Shown: positions 9,326-18,239 of the stretch, one piece after another
Layout of the letters: each line of letters opens with the position of its first letter
Numbering within the stretch: the first letter of the stretch is position 1
Assembly: GCF_034424545.1 (NCBI RefSeq)
Contig: NZ_CP139970.1
Span: 1,674,001-1,738,000 of the forward strand
Length of the DNA: 64,000 nucleotides
Origin: Trinickia caryophylli
GTDB taxonomy: Bacteria; Pseudomonadota; Gammaproteobacteria; Burkholderiales; Burkholderiaceae
Direction of reading: 5' to 3'
Program-made: the position numbers and the translations under genes
The notes under the pieces: generated by a model
Seen by the model: only the letters and a program-made list of their open reading frames with translations
Told to the model about the DNA's origin: nothing
The model's database searches: none

Positions 9326-9808
9326 TCAGGGCCTTTTCGTACGCGCGCGAGTGACCGAATAGTGCAGCGTGGACGGTTGCAGCATGGCGTCGAAATTGAC
9401 TGGCTCCTCCGCCGGATGCACCACCAGTAATGCTTGAATGGCGAAGCACAGCGCGTTCGTGGACTGCGCGTTGAGCTCCAGTTTCACCATCACTTGCTTG
9501 AGCCTGGGCTCGTGTCGCTCGATCGCCCGCTCAATCGAATTGCAGATGGTTGTGCGGTCGTCATGGCTCGCGAGACTCAGCCCCGCGAAATCGTTCAGCC
9601 CATAGGTCAGTACCGATCGCTTGCATTCGGTGAACTTCCCAAGACGTTCGTCCGTAAACGCAACGCGGGCATTGAGGAGCGACTCGATATGCCGCGCAAC
9701 AGCGCCTTTGAGCTCATCCAGCGACAACTGCCGTACGACGGCGGACGCTGGCTCATTCGGACTATCACCGAACAACTTGTCGAGCAGGCCGGGTTGGAAA
9801 CGATTCAT
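9326..9808 (-). CDS. tssE: TssE, gp25-like baseplate protein of type VI secretion
   Basis: This 160-residue protein matches TssE in length and layout: FQPGLLDKLFGD at the N terminus, a central SVLTYGLNDFAGLSLAS segment that corresponds to the conserved 'S.l.yGl.d' motif of the gp25/lysozyme-like family, and a RHEPRLKQVMVKLEL strand typical of the C-terminal half. TssE is a baseplate wedge protein that helps nucleate the sheath. It is the first gene of the visible T6SS block. The ATG at 9808 is used; a TTG one codon upstream is possible. Confidence 0.88.
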   Translation of the reverse strand: MNRFQPGLLDKLFGDSPNEPASAVVRQLSLDELKGAVARHIESLLNARVAFTDERLGKFTECKRSVLTYGLNDFAGLSLASHDDRTTICNSIERAIERHEPRLKQVMVKLELNAQSTNALCFAIQALLVVHPAEEPVNFDAMLQPSTLHYSVTRARTKRP

Positions 9809-10088
9809 CAATCGGTGAATGTGGGCAATTCAAAGAATCGCCGCAAGGCAATAGAGCGCCCGTATAGTACAGGATCACCTACCCGTTCGATTCCGGCTCT
9901 CTGAAATTCGGATACACGGACCAAGGCAAGAGATATTTCCGCACTCTTTTTGAGATTGCTTACTGCACGGAAATATTTCGAGTAATACGCATCCCGCGTA
10001 TTATCGAGATAACACAGATACCCAGCACCGCAATTGATGCGACGGCGTGAGACGCCCCGCCGCGGGCGGCGAGGCGTAGGTGCCGCGA
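9809..10088 (-). promoter_or_regulatory. AT-rich control region upstream of the T6SS block
   Basis: These 280 bases hold no credible gene. The part at about 9900-10020 is much more AT-rich than the flanks and contains three dyads: ATATTTCCG (9933-9941) opposite CGGAAATAT (9968-9976), the palindrome GAAATATTTC (9970-9979), and a perfect 8-bp inverted repeat TAATACGC/GCGTATTA (9983-10003). These look like operator sites. A TACTAT hexamer nearer tssE could be a -10 box, but I see no clear -35 and no sigma54 element. Confidence 0.5.
10052..10077 (-). terminator. Hairpin at the end of the mla operon
   Basis: A 10-bp GC-rich stem (ACGCCTCGCC with GGCGGGGCGT, one T-G pair) begins about 12 bases after the mlaB stop. 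There is no T-run, so it may be an RNA end-protecting hairpin or a pause rather than an intrinsic terminator. Confidence 0.45.
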
Positions 10089-10403
10089 TCAGAGCGGCGC
10101 CGCGACGCCCTCCGGCACCGACCGACGTTGCGGACTCAGCAAGGTGTCGATGCCATACACGGCGGCGAGACTCGCCAGCCCCTGTGGAAGATTCACGATG
10201 TCGAAGGCGCCGCCGCGGGAAGCGGCGGCGCGCTGCCATGCGAGCAGCACCGCCAGCGCCGACGAGTCGAACTCGGCGAGCGGCGCGCAGTCCACGCCCG
10301 TCGCCCCGCCCGCGATACTCGCAAGACCCGCCGCGAGCGCAGCCTTCGCGCTCGCATGGGTGAGCGTCGCGCCGCTCGAAAAACGACCGGCGTCGGCGCT
10401 CAC
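10089..10403 (-). CDS. mlaB: MlaB, STAS-domain subunit of the Mla ABC transporter
   Basis: This 104-residue STAS protein contains VDCAPLAEFDSSALAVLLAW, the DSSAL segment being the conserved STAS loop at the helix that contacts MlaF. MlaB is the cytoplasmic regulatory subunit of the MlaFEDB complex, which moves phospholipids between the membranes. The GTG at 10403 overlaps the mlaC TGA in a GTGA arrangement, which decides the start. It is the last gene of the operon and a GC-rich hairpin follows. Confidence 0.85.
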   Translation of the reverse strand: MSADAGRFSSGATLTHASAKAALAAGLASIAGGATGVDCAPLAEFDSSALAVLLAWQRAAASRGGAFDIVNLPQGLASLAAVYGIDTLLSPQRRSVPEGVAAPL

Positions 10404-11047
10404 GACGGCTGCTTGCCGGCGGCAAGCTCCTCGTTGCGCTGCGTGAGGAACTGGATCAGGCCCTGCACGCCGCTTTCGTTGATCTTCTGAGAGAACTGCT
10501 GCTGGTAAGCCTGGATCAGCCACGCGCCGGCCACGTTCAGATCGTAGACCCGCCAGCCTTGCGCCGTCTTGTAGAGACGGTAGTCGAGTTCCACGGGCTG
10601 GCCATTGTTGATAACCGAGCTGCGCACGACGACGTCGGTATCGCCCGCGTTCGCGCGGAACGGCTTGAATTGCACCTGCTGATCCCGGAATTGCGACAGC
10701 GCGCCCGAATACGTGCGGATAAGCAGCATCTTGAACTGTTCGACCATCTGATCCTGCTGCTGCGGCGTAGCCGAGCGCCATGCGCGGCCCATCGCCAACT
10801 GGGTCGTGCGCCGGAAGTCGGTGTAGGGCAGGATCTGCTTGTTGACGACTTCCGTGATGCGGTTGATGTCGCCGCTGCGAATCGACTTGTCGGCACGAAT
10901 GGTGTCGAGCACCTGTGTCGTGACAGTCTTGATCATGGCGTCGGGCGAGTTCGTATCGACGCTGTTGACCGTGGCCTGCTGGGCGAAAGCGGCGCCGCCA
11001 AACGAGACGAACGCGGCAAAGAGAGAAATCAGAAAGAATCTTTTCAT
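10400..11047 (-). CDS. mlaC: MlaC, periplasmic phospholipid-binding protein
   Basis: This 215-residue MlaC/Ttg2D protein has a signal peptide (MKRFFLISLFAAFVSFGG, cleavage near AFAQQ), then the MlaC core with ILPYTDFRRTTQLAMGRAWR and TYSGALSQFRDQQVQFKP. It shuttles phospholipid between outer-membrane MlaA and inner-membrane MlaFEDB. The ATG at 11047 is chosen because the hydrophobic leader starts there; a TTG two codons upstream is the only extension. It overlaps mlaB and lies 117 bases after mlaA. Confidence 0.93.
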   Translation of the reverse strand: MKRFFLISLFAAFVSFGGAAFAQQATVNSVDTNSPDAMIKTVTTQVLDTIRADKSIRSGDINRITEVVNKQILPYTDFRRTTQLAMGRAWRSATPQQQDQMVEQFKMLLIRTYSGALSQFRDQQVQFKPFRANAGDTDVVVRSSVINNGQPVELDYRLYKTAQGWRVYDLNVAGAWLIQAYQQQFSQKINESGVQGLIQFLTQRNEELAAGKQPS

Positions 11048-11164
11048 CGTCAACCCTGATATCTAAAAGGCTCAGTTTTCGAGCCCCACCATACCGTGCG
11101 AGTTCATAACAATCCCGCACGGCACAGCAAGAATCGTGTCCAAGTGTTACCGGTGCGGGCCCGG

Positions 11165-12115
11165 CTACTTCAGACGAATGACGGGCAAACCCGAGCGTTG
11201 CGGCGGCGGCACGTATTGCTGCCCCGGTACGGTACCTGTATCCGGGCCGCCTACCGCGGCCGGGACAGCCGTGCCGGACGCCGCCGAGGCGGCCTCCGCC
11301 TGCGCCGCCGAAGCGGCCTGCCCGGTGGCCGGTGCGGACGCGCCGGCCGGCGCCGCGGCGGCACCGGTTCCCGCGCCGTCGTCGTCGTATTTCGGCAACG
11401 ATTGATCGTAGTCCGGCAGCGGCTGGCCGTCGCCGCCACCCGTGATCAGGAAGCGCCGCCGTTGCAAATAGGCGTTGCGGATAAAGGAATATTTATCGAG
11501 CGCCGCGCCCGACAGCACATCCACGGTCGTCAGCAAATTGGCGCGCGTATTCACGAGATTGACGCCGTACAGAGCCCAGCTCACCGACGATGGCTCGACG
11601 TACGTGAGCGGATTGCCATAATAATCGACGACGAGGCCAGCCGCATCGCGCACCGTGCTCGGCCCGAGCAGCGGCAGCACCAGGTACGGGCCAGACGGCA
11701 CACCGTAATGGCCGAGCGTCACCCCGAAGTCCGAGGCATGCTTGGGCAGCCGTGCCTGCGAGGCCACGTCGAACAGGCCGCCGACCCCGAAGATCGTATT
11801 GATCGCCACGCGCATGATGTCGCCGACACCATCGGCGATCTTCAACTGCACGATCTCGTTGGCGGCGATATAGACGTCGCCGATATTCGAAAAGAAATTC
11901 GTGACGCTCCGGCGCACGGGCTCCGGCACGGCCCATTGATAGCCCTTCGCCACCGGCTTGAGCGCGTACTGGTCCAGCGTATCGTTGAACTTGAACACTC
12001 CGCGATTGAAGCCCTCAAGCGGATCGCCCGGGGTGGGCGTCGGAACCGACGCACATCCCGCGAGAACCGCCGCCGCGATGGCCATCGTCACGTTTTTGGC
12101 GCGCGTGGTCTGCAT
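11165..12115 (-). CDS. mlaA: MlaA (VacJ) outer-membrane lipoprotein
   Basis: This 316-residue lipoprotein has a short leader ending in the lipobox LAGC (Cys21), then the MlaA core: DPLEGFNRGVFKFND, VPEPVRRSVTNFFSNI, and TLGHYGVPSGPYLVLPLLGPS. MlaA forms a ring in the outer membrane that removes surface-exposed phospholipid and passes it to MlaC. The last 80 residues are a low-complexity Ala/Gly/Pro tail (AAAAPAGASAPATG type) beyond the conserved domain. In Escherichia coli mlaA is separate from the other mla genes; here it sits between mlaD and mlaC, which couples all components in one transcript. Confidence 0.94.
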   Translation of the reverse strand: MQTTRAKNVTMAIAAAVLAGCASVPTPTPGDPLEGFNRGVFKFNDTLDQYALKPVAKGYQWAVPEPVRRSVTNFFSNIGDVYIAANEIVQLKIADGVGDIMRVAINTIFGVGGLFDVASQARLPKHASDFGVTLGHYGVPSGPYLVLPLLGPSTVRDAAGLVVDYYGNPLTYVEPSSVSWALYGVNLVNTRANLLTTVDVLSGAALDKYSFIRNAYLQRRRFLITGGGDGQPLPDYDQSLPKYDDDGAGTGAAAAPAGASAPATGQAASAAQAEAASAASGTAVPAAVGGPDTGTVPGQQYVPPPQRSGLPVIRLK

Positions 12116-12163
12116 TGTTATTCTCCGTAATGAGTGCCTAATCAGGCGACTGATGGCAATCCA

Positions 12164-12727
12164 TCAACCGCCGGCCCCCGGCGCCGAGGCACTGGCCGGC
12201 GCGGATGCGGATACGGCGGGCGGCGTCGGCGCCGCGGGTACCGCCGGCGCGGGCGCCGCCTTCGCGCCACCCGCGTCGGCAGCCTTGCCGTACAGGAATT
12301 GACCGATGAGGTTCTCGAGCACGATGGCCGATTGCGTCATCGTGATCGTGTCACCGGCTTTCAGCATTTCGGTGTCGCCGCCCGGCTCGAGCCCGATGTA
12401 CTGCTCGCCGAGCAGGCCCGCCGTCTGGATCTTCGCCGACGAGTCCTTCGGAAACGGATACTGTTTATCGAGGTCGACCGTGACGACGGCCTGATAAGTG
12501 TTCGTATCGAAGCCGATCGACGCCACACGGCCCACGACCACGCCGGCGCTCTTGACGGGCGCCCGGACCTTGAGCCCCCCGATATTGTCGAACTTCAGCT
12601 TCACGGGGTACGTCGGCTGAAACGAGAGCGAGCTCATGTTGCCGGCCTTCAGCGCGAGAAACAGCAGCGCAATGAAACCGAGCACCACGAACAGGCCGAC
12701 CCAGAAGTCGAGAACAGTCTTTTTCAT
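12164..12727 (-). CDS. mlaD: MlaD, MCE-domain subunit
   Basis: This 187-residue protein has one transmembrane helix (FWVGLFVVLGFIALLFLALK) followed by a single MCE domain with YPVKLKFDNIGGLKVRAPVK and VGRVASIGFD. It ends with an Ala/Pro-rich tail. MlaD forms the periplasmic hexameric ring of the inner-membrane complex. Start choice is open: ATG at 12727 (MKKTVLDF) has AGGA 5 bases upstream; ATG at 12733 adds two residues. It follows mlaE by 42 bases. Confidence 0.93.
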   Translation of the reverse strand: MKKTVLDFWVGLFVVLGFIALLFLALKAGNMSSLSFQPTYPVKLKFDNIGGLKVRAPVKSAGVVVGRVASIGFDTNTYQAVVTVDLDKQYPFPKDSSAKIQTAGLLGEQYIGLEPGGDTEMLKAGDTITMTQSAIVLENLIGQFLYGKAADAGGAKAAPAPAVPAAPTPPAVSASAPASASAPGAGG

Positions 12728-12769
12728 CGTCATCCTAAGAGAGGGTCGCGGGTGAGCGACACCGTCCGG

Positions 12770-13546
12770 TTAGCTGAACATCAATGCCGTCAACAGGAAA
12801 TCGAGGCCGAGCACGGCGAGCGACGCGTAGACGACGGTGCGCGTCGTCGCGCGCGAAACCCCTTCAGGCGTCGCCTTCGCTTCGTAGCCTTGAAAGAGCG
12901 CGACGAACGTCACGGCGAAGCCGAACACCACGCTTTTGATCACGCCGTTGCCCACGTCCGCCCACACTTCCACGCCGCCTTGCATCTGCGACCAGAACGC
13001 GCCGGAATCGACCCCGATCATGAGCACGCCCACCACATAGCCGCCCAGCACGCCCACGGCGCTGAAGATCGCGGCGAGCAGCGGCATCGCGATGATGCCC
13101 GCCCACATGCGGGGCGCGATCACGGTGGAGAGCGGGTCCACGGCCATCATTTCCAGGGCCGTCAACTGCTCCCCAGCCTTCATCAAGCCGATCTCGGCCG
13201 TAAGCGAAGTGCCGGCGCGGCCCGCGAAAAGCAGCGCCGTGACCACGGGCCCGAGCTCGCGCACGAGCGAGAGCGCGACGAGCAGCCCGAGGGCCTGCTC
13301 GGAGCCGTAGCGGTTGAGCGTGTAATAGCCTTGCAGCCCGAGCACGAAGCCGACGAAAAGCCCCGAGACCGCGATGATCACGAGCGAATAATTACCGACG
13401 AACAACAATTGCTTGATGACAAGGTTCGGGCGCCGCAGCAGTGCGAAAAACTCGAGCACGAGGCGAACGAACATACGCGTGGCGTAGCCCGTGCGCGCAA
13501 CACCGTCGAGCACCCAGCGCCCGACCGAACTGATCATGCCGATCAT
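12770..13546 (-). CDS. mlaE: MlaE, permease of the phospholipid ABC transporter
   Basis: This 258-residue MlaE permease has five or six hydrophobic segments, the conserved [15 protein letters not shown] motif with [13 protein letters not shown], and the [11 protein letters not shown] segment. It is the inner-membrane channel partner of MlaF. The ATG at 13546 overlaps the TGA of mlaF (ATGA), so translation is coupled. Confidence 0.95.
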   Translation of the reverse strand: MIGMISSVGRWVLDGVARTGYATRMFVRLVLEFFALLRRPNLVIKQLLFVGNYSLVIIAVSGLFVGFVLGLQGYYTLNRYGSEQALGLLVALSLVRELGPVVTALLFAGRAGTSLTAEIGLMKAGEQLTALEMMAVDPLSTVIAPRMWAGIIAMPLLAAIFSAVGVLGGYVVGVLMIGVDSGAFWSQMQGGVEVWADVGNGVIKSVVFGFAVTFVALFQGYEAKATPEGVSRATTRTVVYASLAVLGLDFLLTALMFS

Positions 13547-14370
13547 GCGCGCCCTCCGCCGATGCCGAAATCCGCCGCTAGCGGCGTTTGCGTCGGATAG
13601 TGGAAACGGAACGGGCCGTCGGGGGCGCCATCGATGAACTGTCGCACCGACGGGTCGACCGACTCGCGCAGCTCGGCCGGCGTACCTTCGGCAAGCACGC
13701 CGCCGTTCGCGAGAAAGTAGACGTAATCGGCGATCGCGAACGATTCGGGGACGTCGTGCGTGACGAGAATCGACGTGGCCCCGAGCGCCTGATTGAGCGT
13801 GCGGATCAGATTGGCCGTGATGCCGAGCGAGATCGGGTCGAGCCCCGCAAACGGTTCGTCGTACATCATCAGTTCGGGATCGAGCGCGATCGCGCGCGCG
13901 AGCGCCACGCGCCGGGCCATGCCGCCCGAGATCTGCGACGGCGAAAGATCGCGCGCGCCGCGCAGGCCTACTGCGTTGAGTTTCATCAGTACGAGATCGC
14001 GGATCAGCGCTTCCGGCAGATCCGTGTGCTCGCGCAGCGCGAACGCCACGTTCTCGAACACCGACATGTCGGTGAAAAGCGCGCCGAACTGGAACAGCAT
14101 ACCCATCTCGCGGCGCAGGGCGTAGAGCCCCTCGCGCGTTTGCTTGCCCATGTCGCGGCCGTGAAAATTCACTTCGCCGCGCCGCGCCCGCTCGAGGCCG
14201 CCTATCAGGCGCAGCACCGTTGTTTTACCGCAGCCGGAGCCGCCCATGACGGCCACGACCTGTCCGCGCGAGAAGCGCATGTTCAGGTTGGAAAGAACGA
14301 GGCGCCCTTCGTCGTAGCCGAAATCGACGTTGCGCAACTCGAGAATGGGCTCGGAAGAAGATGGCGGCAC
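13543..14370 (-). CDS. mlaF: MlaF, ATPase of the phospholipid ABC transporter
   Basis: This 275-residue ABC ATPase has Walker [10 protein letters not shown], the signature as [14 protein letters not shown], Walker [13 protein letters not shown] and the switch TSILVTHD. The SGGM signature is typical of MlaF/Ttg2A. The GTG at 14370 is used: AGGAG lies 10 bases upstream and no ATG fits. First gene of the mla operon. Confidence 0.94.
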   Translation of the reverse strand: MPPSSSEPILELRNVDFGYDEGRLVLSNLNMRFSRGQVVAVMGGSGCGKTTVLRLIGGLERARRGEVNFHGRDMGKQTREGLYALRREMGMLFQFGALFTDMSVFENVAFALREHTDLPEALIRDLVLMKLNAVGLRGARDLSPSQISGGMARRVALARAIALDPELMMYDEPFAGLDPISLGITANLIRTLNQALGATSILVTHDVPESFAIADYVYFLANGGVLAEGTPAELRESVDPSVRQFIDGAPDGPFRFHYPTQTPLAADFGIGGGRA

Positions 14371-14401
14371 GAAGCACGGGCTCCTTTTAGGCGGAAGCGG
14401 A

Positions 14402-14407
14402 ATTATA
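14402..14407 (-). promoter_or_regulatory. Possible -10 element for the mla operon
   Basis: TATAAT on the minus strand lies 32 bases before the mlaF GTG, in the 92-base gap after thiE. No good -35 is visible at 16-18 bases upstream. If active, mla would not depend on the TPP-controlled thi promoter. Confidence 0.4.
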
Positions 14408-14462
14408 GGGCCTCAGCGCCAACGCCGCTGTGACAGCGCGCGGTCGCAATTGAAAAACTGCG

Positions 14463-15581
14463 TTACCGCCGCTGAACAGGCGCGGCGGCGAACGCCGCCT
14501 CGAGCGCGGCAACCGCCGCCGCCGGATCCGCCGCGGCCGTAACCGCGCTCACGACCGCCGCACTGCCCACGCCCGTGGCGAGCACGCCCGGCAACGACTC
14601 GAGCGTGATTCCGCCAATCGCCACAAGCGGGAAGGCGCCGTCGAACAGGCGCACGAAGCGCGCAAGGCGCGCGAGGCCCTGCGGGGCGGTGGGCACCATC
14701 TTGGTGCCCGTCGGGAACACGGCGCCGAACGCAAGGTAGCTCGGGCGGTAATGCGCCGCGCGCAGCATCTCGCTGTAACCGTGCGTCGACAGCCCCAGCC
14801 GCAGGCCGGCCGCGGCGATCGCGGACAGATCGGCGGTGTCGAGGTCTTCCTGCCCCAGATGCACGCCATAGGCCCCTGCCTCCAGCGCCTCGCACCAGTG
14901 GTCATTGATGAACACGCGTGCGCCGTGGCGGCGCCCGGCTTCGACGCTGCGCCCGATTTCGTCGGCAAGGCGCGCGGGGGGCGCATCCTTCAGGCGCAGC
15001 TGAATCGTGCCGACGCCAAGCGCCACGAGCCGCTCGACCCACTGCGCACTGGGCACGACCGGGTAGAGCCCGAGCCGCGGCGGGCATGCGGCGAAGGGCC
15101 GCGCAGGCGCGGCCGGGAGGTCCGCGATGCGCGGATAGTGCGCGAGCGTGCAAGGCCAGGCGTCGTCGCCACGCGACTCGTCGGCGTCGCGCCAGGCGAG
15201 CGCGAGCACGAGCGCATCCGCGGGATCGAAGCCGCAATCGAGAAAGCTGGCGAGTGCCGCGAGCCAATCGTCGGCCGGCTCGCCCACGAGCGCCGTGCGC
15301 TTGCCGCCAAGCGTCAGGCGCACGCCCGTGTGCGTCGCCTCCAGCACGCCGGCCCCGGCCGCGAGCCAGGCCGGACGGGCCGCATCGTGCTCGCGCTCGT
15401 CGGCCACGACGATGAGATCGCCCATGCGCGGTTCGTCGGGCGGCGTCAGGCACAGACGCCAGGGCGCGGCAGCGCGCGGCCATTCGCCGAGGTGGGCGCG
15501 GATCCGTTCGGCCGCCTCGATCAGTTCGTCCGCGGGCGGCCAAAAGACTTCGCGTCCGGTGAACGACAGCGTGCGGTTCAT
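14463..15581 (-). CDS. thiE: Thiamine-phosphate synthase fused to a degenerate ThiD-like N-terminal region
   Basis: Residues about 165-372 form a complete ThiE TIM barrel: [86 protein letters not shown] and [20 protein letters not shown]. It joins hydroxymethylpyrimidine diphosphate to thiazole phosphate. The first 165 residues are not part of classical ThiE (about 210 residues). The segment [20 protein letters not shown] plus the following WP...P stretch resembles the C-terminal end of ThiD in ThiD-ThiE fusions, but kinase substrate and ATP motifs are missing. I infer a decayed ThiD half. It is the last gene of the thi operon, 25 bases after thiG. Confidence 0.9.
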   Translation of the reverse strand: MNRTLSFTGREVFWPPADELIEAAERIRAHLGEWPRAAAPWRLCLTPPDEPRMGDLIVVADEREHDAARPAWLAAGAGVLEATHTGVRLTLGGKRTALVGEPADDWLAALASFLDCGFDPADALVLALAWRDADESRGDDAWPCTLAHYPRIADLPAAPARPFAACPPRLGLYPVVPSAQWVERLVALGVGTIQLRLKDAPPARLADEIGRSVEAGRRHGARVFINDHWCEALEAGAYGVHLGQEDLDTADLSAIAAAGLRLGLSTHGYSEMLRAAHYRPSYLAFGAVFPTGTKMVPTAPQGLARLARFVRLFDGAFPLVAIGGITLESLPGVLATGVGSAAVVSAVTAAADPAAAVAALEAAFAAAPVQRR

Positions 15582-15606
15582 GACAGCCCTCCCGGCGCGA
15601 TGCCGC

Positions 15607-16416
15607 TCAATGCCCGTCCTGGTGCCAGAACGGCATGCCGACCACCGGCGTGCTTGCCTGCGCGCTGTCGCGCTCGTCCATTGGCCCCGCGACGAAAGCC
15701 GAGCGCCCCGCCTCCACGGCCATGGCGAACGCGCGCGCCATGCGCGCCGGCTCCGTCGCCTGCGAAACGGCCGTATTGAGCAGCACCCCGTCGAAGCCCC
15801 ACTCCATCACCTGGCACGCGTGCGAAGGCACACCGAGCCCCGCATCGACGATGAGCGGCACCCCGGGCAGGCGTTTGCGCAGCACGCGCAGACCGTACGG
15901 ATTGATGACGCCCTTGCCGGTGCCGATCGGCGCGCCCCAGGGCATCAATGCCTCGCAGCCGGCATCGACGAGGCGGCGGCCGATGACGAGGTCTTCCGTG
16001 CAGTAGGGCAGTACCTTGAAGCCGTCCTTGACGAGGCGCGTGGCGGCCTCGACGAGCGCGACGGGATCGGGCTGCAGCGTGTAATCGTCGCCGATGACCT
16101 CGAGCTTGATCCAGTCGGTGTCGAACACCTCGCGCGCCATGTGCGCCGTGGTGACGGCTTCATCCACGGTCTGGCAGCCGGCCGTGTTGGGCAGCAGCGG
16201 CACGCCATGGCGCTTGAGCAGATCGAAGAAGCCGGCCTCGGCGGTCTCGGCGTTCATCTGGCGGCGCAGCGCGACCGTGACCATGCCGGGCCGGGCCGCT
16301 TCGATCGAATCGGACAGCGATTGCAGCGACGGGTAGCGCGACGTGCCGAGCAGCACGCGGCTCGCGAAAGTGGCGCCATAGAGTGTCAGGGCGTCGGCGG
16401 CGGAAGCGGGGTTCAT
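15607..16416 (-). CDS. thiG: Thiazole synthase ThiG
   Basis: This 269-residue TIM-barrel protein has [41 protein letters not shown], and the phosphate-binding end [11 protein letters not shown] followed by [10 protein letters not shown]. It forms the thiazole ring from deoxyxylulose phosphate, dehydroglycine and ThiS thiocarboxylate. The ATG at 16416 has GAGGA 9 bases upstream; the frame is open further but those residues are not ThiG-like. It lies between thiS and thiE. Confidence 0.95.
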   Translation of the reverse strand: MNPASAADALTLYGATFASRVLLGTSRYPSLQSLSDSIEAARPGMVTVALRRQMNAETAEAGFFDLLKRHGVPLLPNTAGCQTVDEAVTTAHMAREVFDTDWIKLEVIGDDYTLQPDPVALVEAATRLVKDGFKVLPYCTEDLVIGRRLVDAGCEALMPWGAPIGTGKGVINPYGLRVLRKRLPGVPLIVDAGLGVPSHACQVMEWGFDGVLLNTAVSQATEPARMARAFAMAVEAGRSAFVAGPMDERDSAQASTPVVGMPFWHQDGH

Positions 16417-16498
16417 CGAAGGAATCCTCGAGCGGGTGGCAAGCAGGGCAAAGAGACAGGCATCGGGTTCGTGCGGCGGGCTGGCGAGGCCGGCCCGC

Positions 16499-16696
16499 TC
16501 AGCCCCCCGCGACCGGATGAACGATGTCGAGCCGGTCGCCGGCCGCCAGCGCGCGCTGAGCATGCTGCGCGCGGGCGACGAACTGGCCGTTGACGGCCAC
16601 GGCGAACGGGGGACGGGCGCCGAAGGCCGCGAGGGCGTCGGCGACGCTCGCGCCCTCGGGCAGCGCGAGCGGCTTTTGGTTGACGTGTATGACCAT
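16499..16696 (-). CDS. thiS: Sulfur carrier protein ThiS
   Basis: This 65-residue beta-grasp protein ends in Gly-Gly (HPVAGG), the residue pair that is adenylated and converted to a thiocarboxylate to donate sulfur to ThiG. Other ThiS features are the QKPLALPEGASVADAL segment and VAVNGQFV. It is located 55 bases after thiO and 82 bases before thiG. Confidence 0.93.
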   Translation of the reverse strand: MVIHVNQKPLALPEGASVADALAAFGARPPFAVAVNGQFVARAQHAQRALAAGDRLDIVHPVAGG

Positions 16697-16751
16697 GATT
16701 TCGAACGATTCGACGTGGCGGACGTGCTCAGCGGCGCTCAGGGGCGGCGGC

Positions 16752-17948
16752 TCATGCGCCGGCCGCTACCGCTTCGCGCTGGCCGGCCATGTGGAGCATC
16801 TGCGCCCAGCGCGAGCCGCCGCGCCAAGCGGCGAAGCCGTCGGCATCGGCCACGCGCCGCTCGACGAGGGCACGGGCGAGTTCGGCGGCGGTCCGGGCCA
16901 CCTCGGGCGCGATCATGAAACCGTGGCGGTACAGGCCGTTGACCGCGATACGGGCCGCACCGTCCCAGACGATCGACGGACGGTGATCGGGCAAGGTCGG
17001 CCGGCATTGCGTCCCCAGCTCGAGAATGCGCGCCTCGCCGAATGCCGGATGCACGGCGAACGCCGCACTCAAAAGTTCGAGCGCCGAACGCACGCTCACC
17101 GGCGACATATCCTCGCCTTCGATCTCGGTCGCGCCGATCACGAACACGCCGTCTTCTTTCGGCGCGATGTAGATGGGATACCGCGGGTGCAGCATCCGCA
17201 CGGGCCGTGCCAGCGCGATGCCGGGCGCCTGTACGCGCGCGACTTCGCCGCGAATGCCTCGCAGCGCGGGCCATGCCGCTTTTGCGCCGAGCCCACGGCA
17301 ATCGATCGTCACGTGCGCAGCGGGCAGTGCAAGATCCTCCACGGCCGTCTGCCAGTGCAGCTCGACGCGGCGCTCGGCGAGCCCGGCCGCCAGCGCGGCG
17401 AGCACCTGCCGATTGTCGAGCTGGCCTTCGCGCGGCAGCAGCAATCCCTGGCTGAAGCGGCCTGCGAGCAAGGGCTCCGCCGCGCCGAGGCTCGCCGCGT
17501 CGAGCGAGGCAAGATCGCCATTGGCCACGAGCGAGGCGGGTGCATTCGCGCGCACCCGGCGCTCGAACAGCGAGGCCTCGGCGCGATCGGCCCTATGCCA
17601 TACCACGAGCGTACCGTTGCGCTGGAAAAAAACCGGCTCGGGCAGCTGCGCGGTGATCGCAGGCCATGCGTCGAGCGAAGCGGCACCGAGCTCGACGAGC
17701 AGCGGCTCAGCGCTTGCTGCCTCGGCGAACGGCGCAAGCATGGCGGCGGCAACCCAGGCGGCCGAGCCGGCGCCGCGGGCATCGCCGCGCTCGTACAGCG
17801 CGACGCGGTGGCCTTCGCCCGCGAGTTGCCATGCCACGAGCCGGCCCACGAGCCCCCCGCCGAGCACGGCGAAATCGGGCTTATCGTGCATACCGGGCCG
17901 GCCGGCATCGCGGAGCGCCGGCAATACGGTTGAAGATTGAACAGTCAT
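16752..17948 (-). CDS. thiO: Glycine oxidase ThiO
   Basis: This 398-residue FAD-dependent DAO-family oxidase has the dinucleotide fold VLGGGLVGRLVAWQLAGEG near residue 25, YIAPKEDGVFVIGATE, and the C-terminal GLYRHGFMIAPEVA typical of ThiO. It oxidises glycine to the imine used by ThiG. The ATG at 17948 is preferred because AAAGGAT precedes it; about 46 upstream in-frame codons overlap the leader and are not conserved. It heads the thiO-S-G-E operon under a TPP riboswitch. thiC and a true thiD are not in the window. Confidence 0.9.
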   Translation of the reverse strand: MTVQSSTVLPALRDAGRPGMHDKPDFAVLGGGLVGRLVAWQLAGEGHRVALYERGDARGAGSAAWVAAAMLAPFAEAASAEPLLVELGAASLDAWPAITAQLPEPVFFQRNGTLVVWHRADRAEASLFERRVRANAPASLVANGDLASLDAASLGAAEPLLAGRFSQGLLLPREGQLDNRQVLAALAAGLAERRVELHWQTAVEDLALPAAHVTIDCRGLGAKAAWPALRGIRGEVARVQAPGIALARPVRMLHPRYPIYIAPKEDGVFVIGATEIEGEDMSPVSVRSALELLSAAFAVHPAFGEARILELGTQCRPTLPDHRPSIVWDGAARIAVNGLYRHGFMIAPEVARTAAELARALVERRVADADGFAAWRGGSRWAQMLHMAGQREAVAAGA

Positions 17949-18110
17949 CGGATCGATCCTTTCTGTACGGCAGTCACACGTACCCAAGGACGAAACCGGC
18001 GGGTGAGGCCGGCCGGGCGGCGCACCTCGGCGACATAGCGCCATGCGGCCCGGCGGAGAAACGGACACCCGATTGCAAACGAGCATCCGCGCGCGTCAAG
18101 CGCGGGTTCC

Positions 18111-18219
18111 GGAAACTTCCCGCGCCGGTATTATCCGGATCGGGTGCGAAGGGACTCTCTCAGCCTCGCCGCGATATGGCCTGCGCCATGCTCGCCTCTT
18201 GCGAAGCACCCCTGTTTCG
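18111..18219 (-). promoter_or_regulatory. TPP riboswitch (thi box)
   Basis: On the minus strand the order of conserved parts is GGGGTGC, GGCTGAGAGAG, CCGATCCGGATAATACC and GCGGGAAG, which matches the TPP aptamer. The P1 stem is closed by GAAAC (18218-18214) pairing with GTTTC (18116-18112). It lies about 160 bases before the thiO ATG. No T-run hairpin follows, so control is probably of translation start or by Rho rather than an intrinsic terminator. Confidence 0.93.
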
Positions 18220-18239
18220 TCGCGGCCATTAGACCATAA

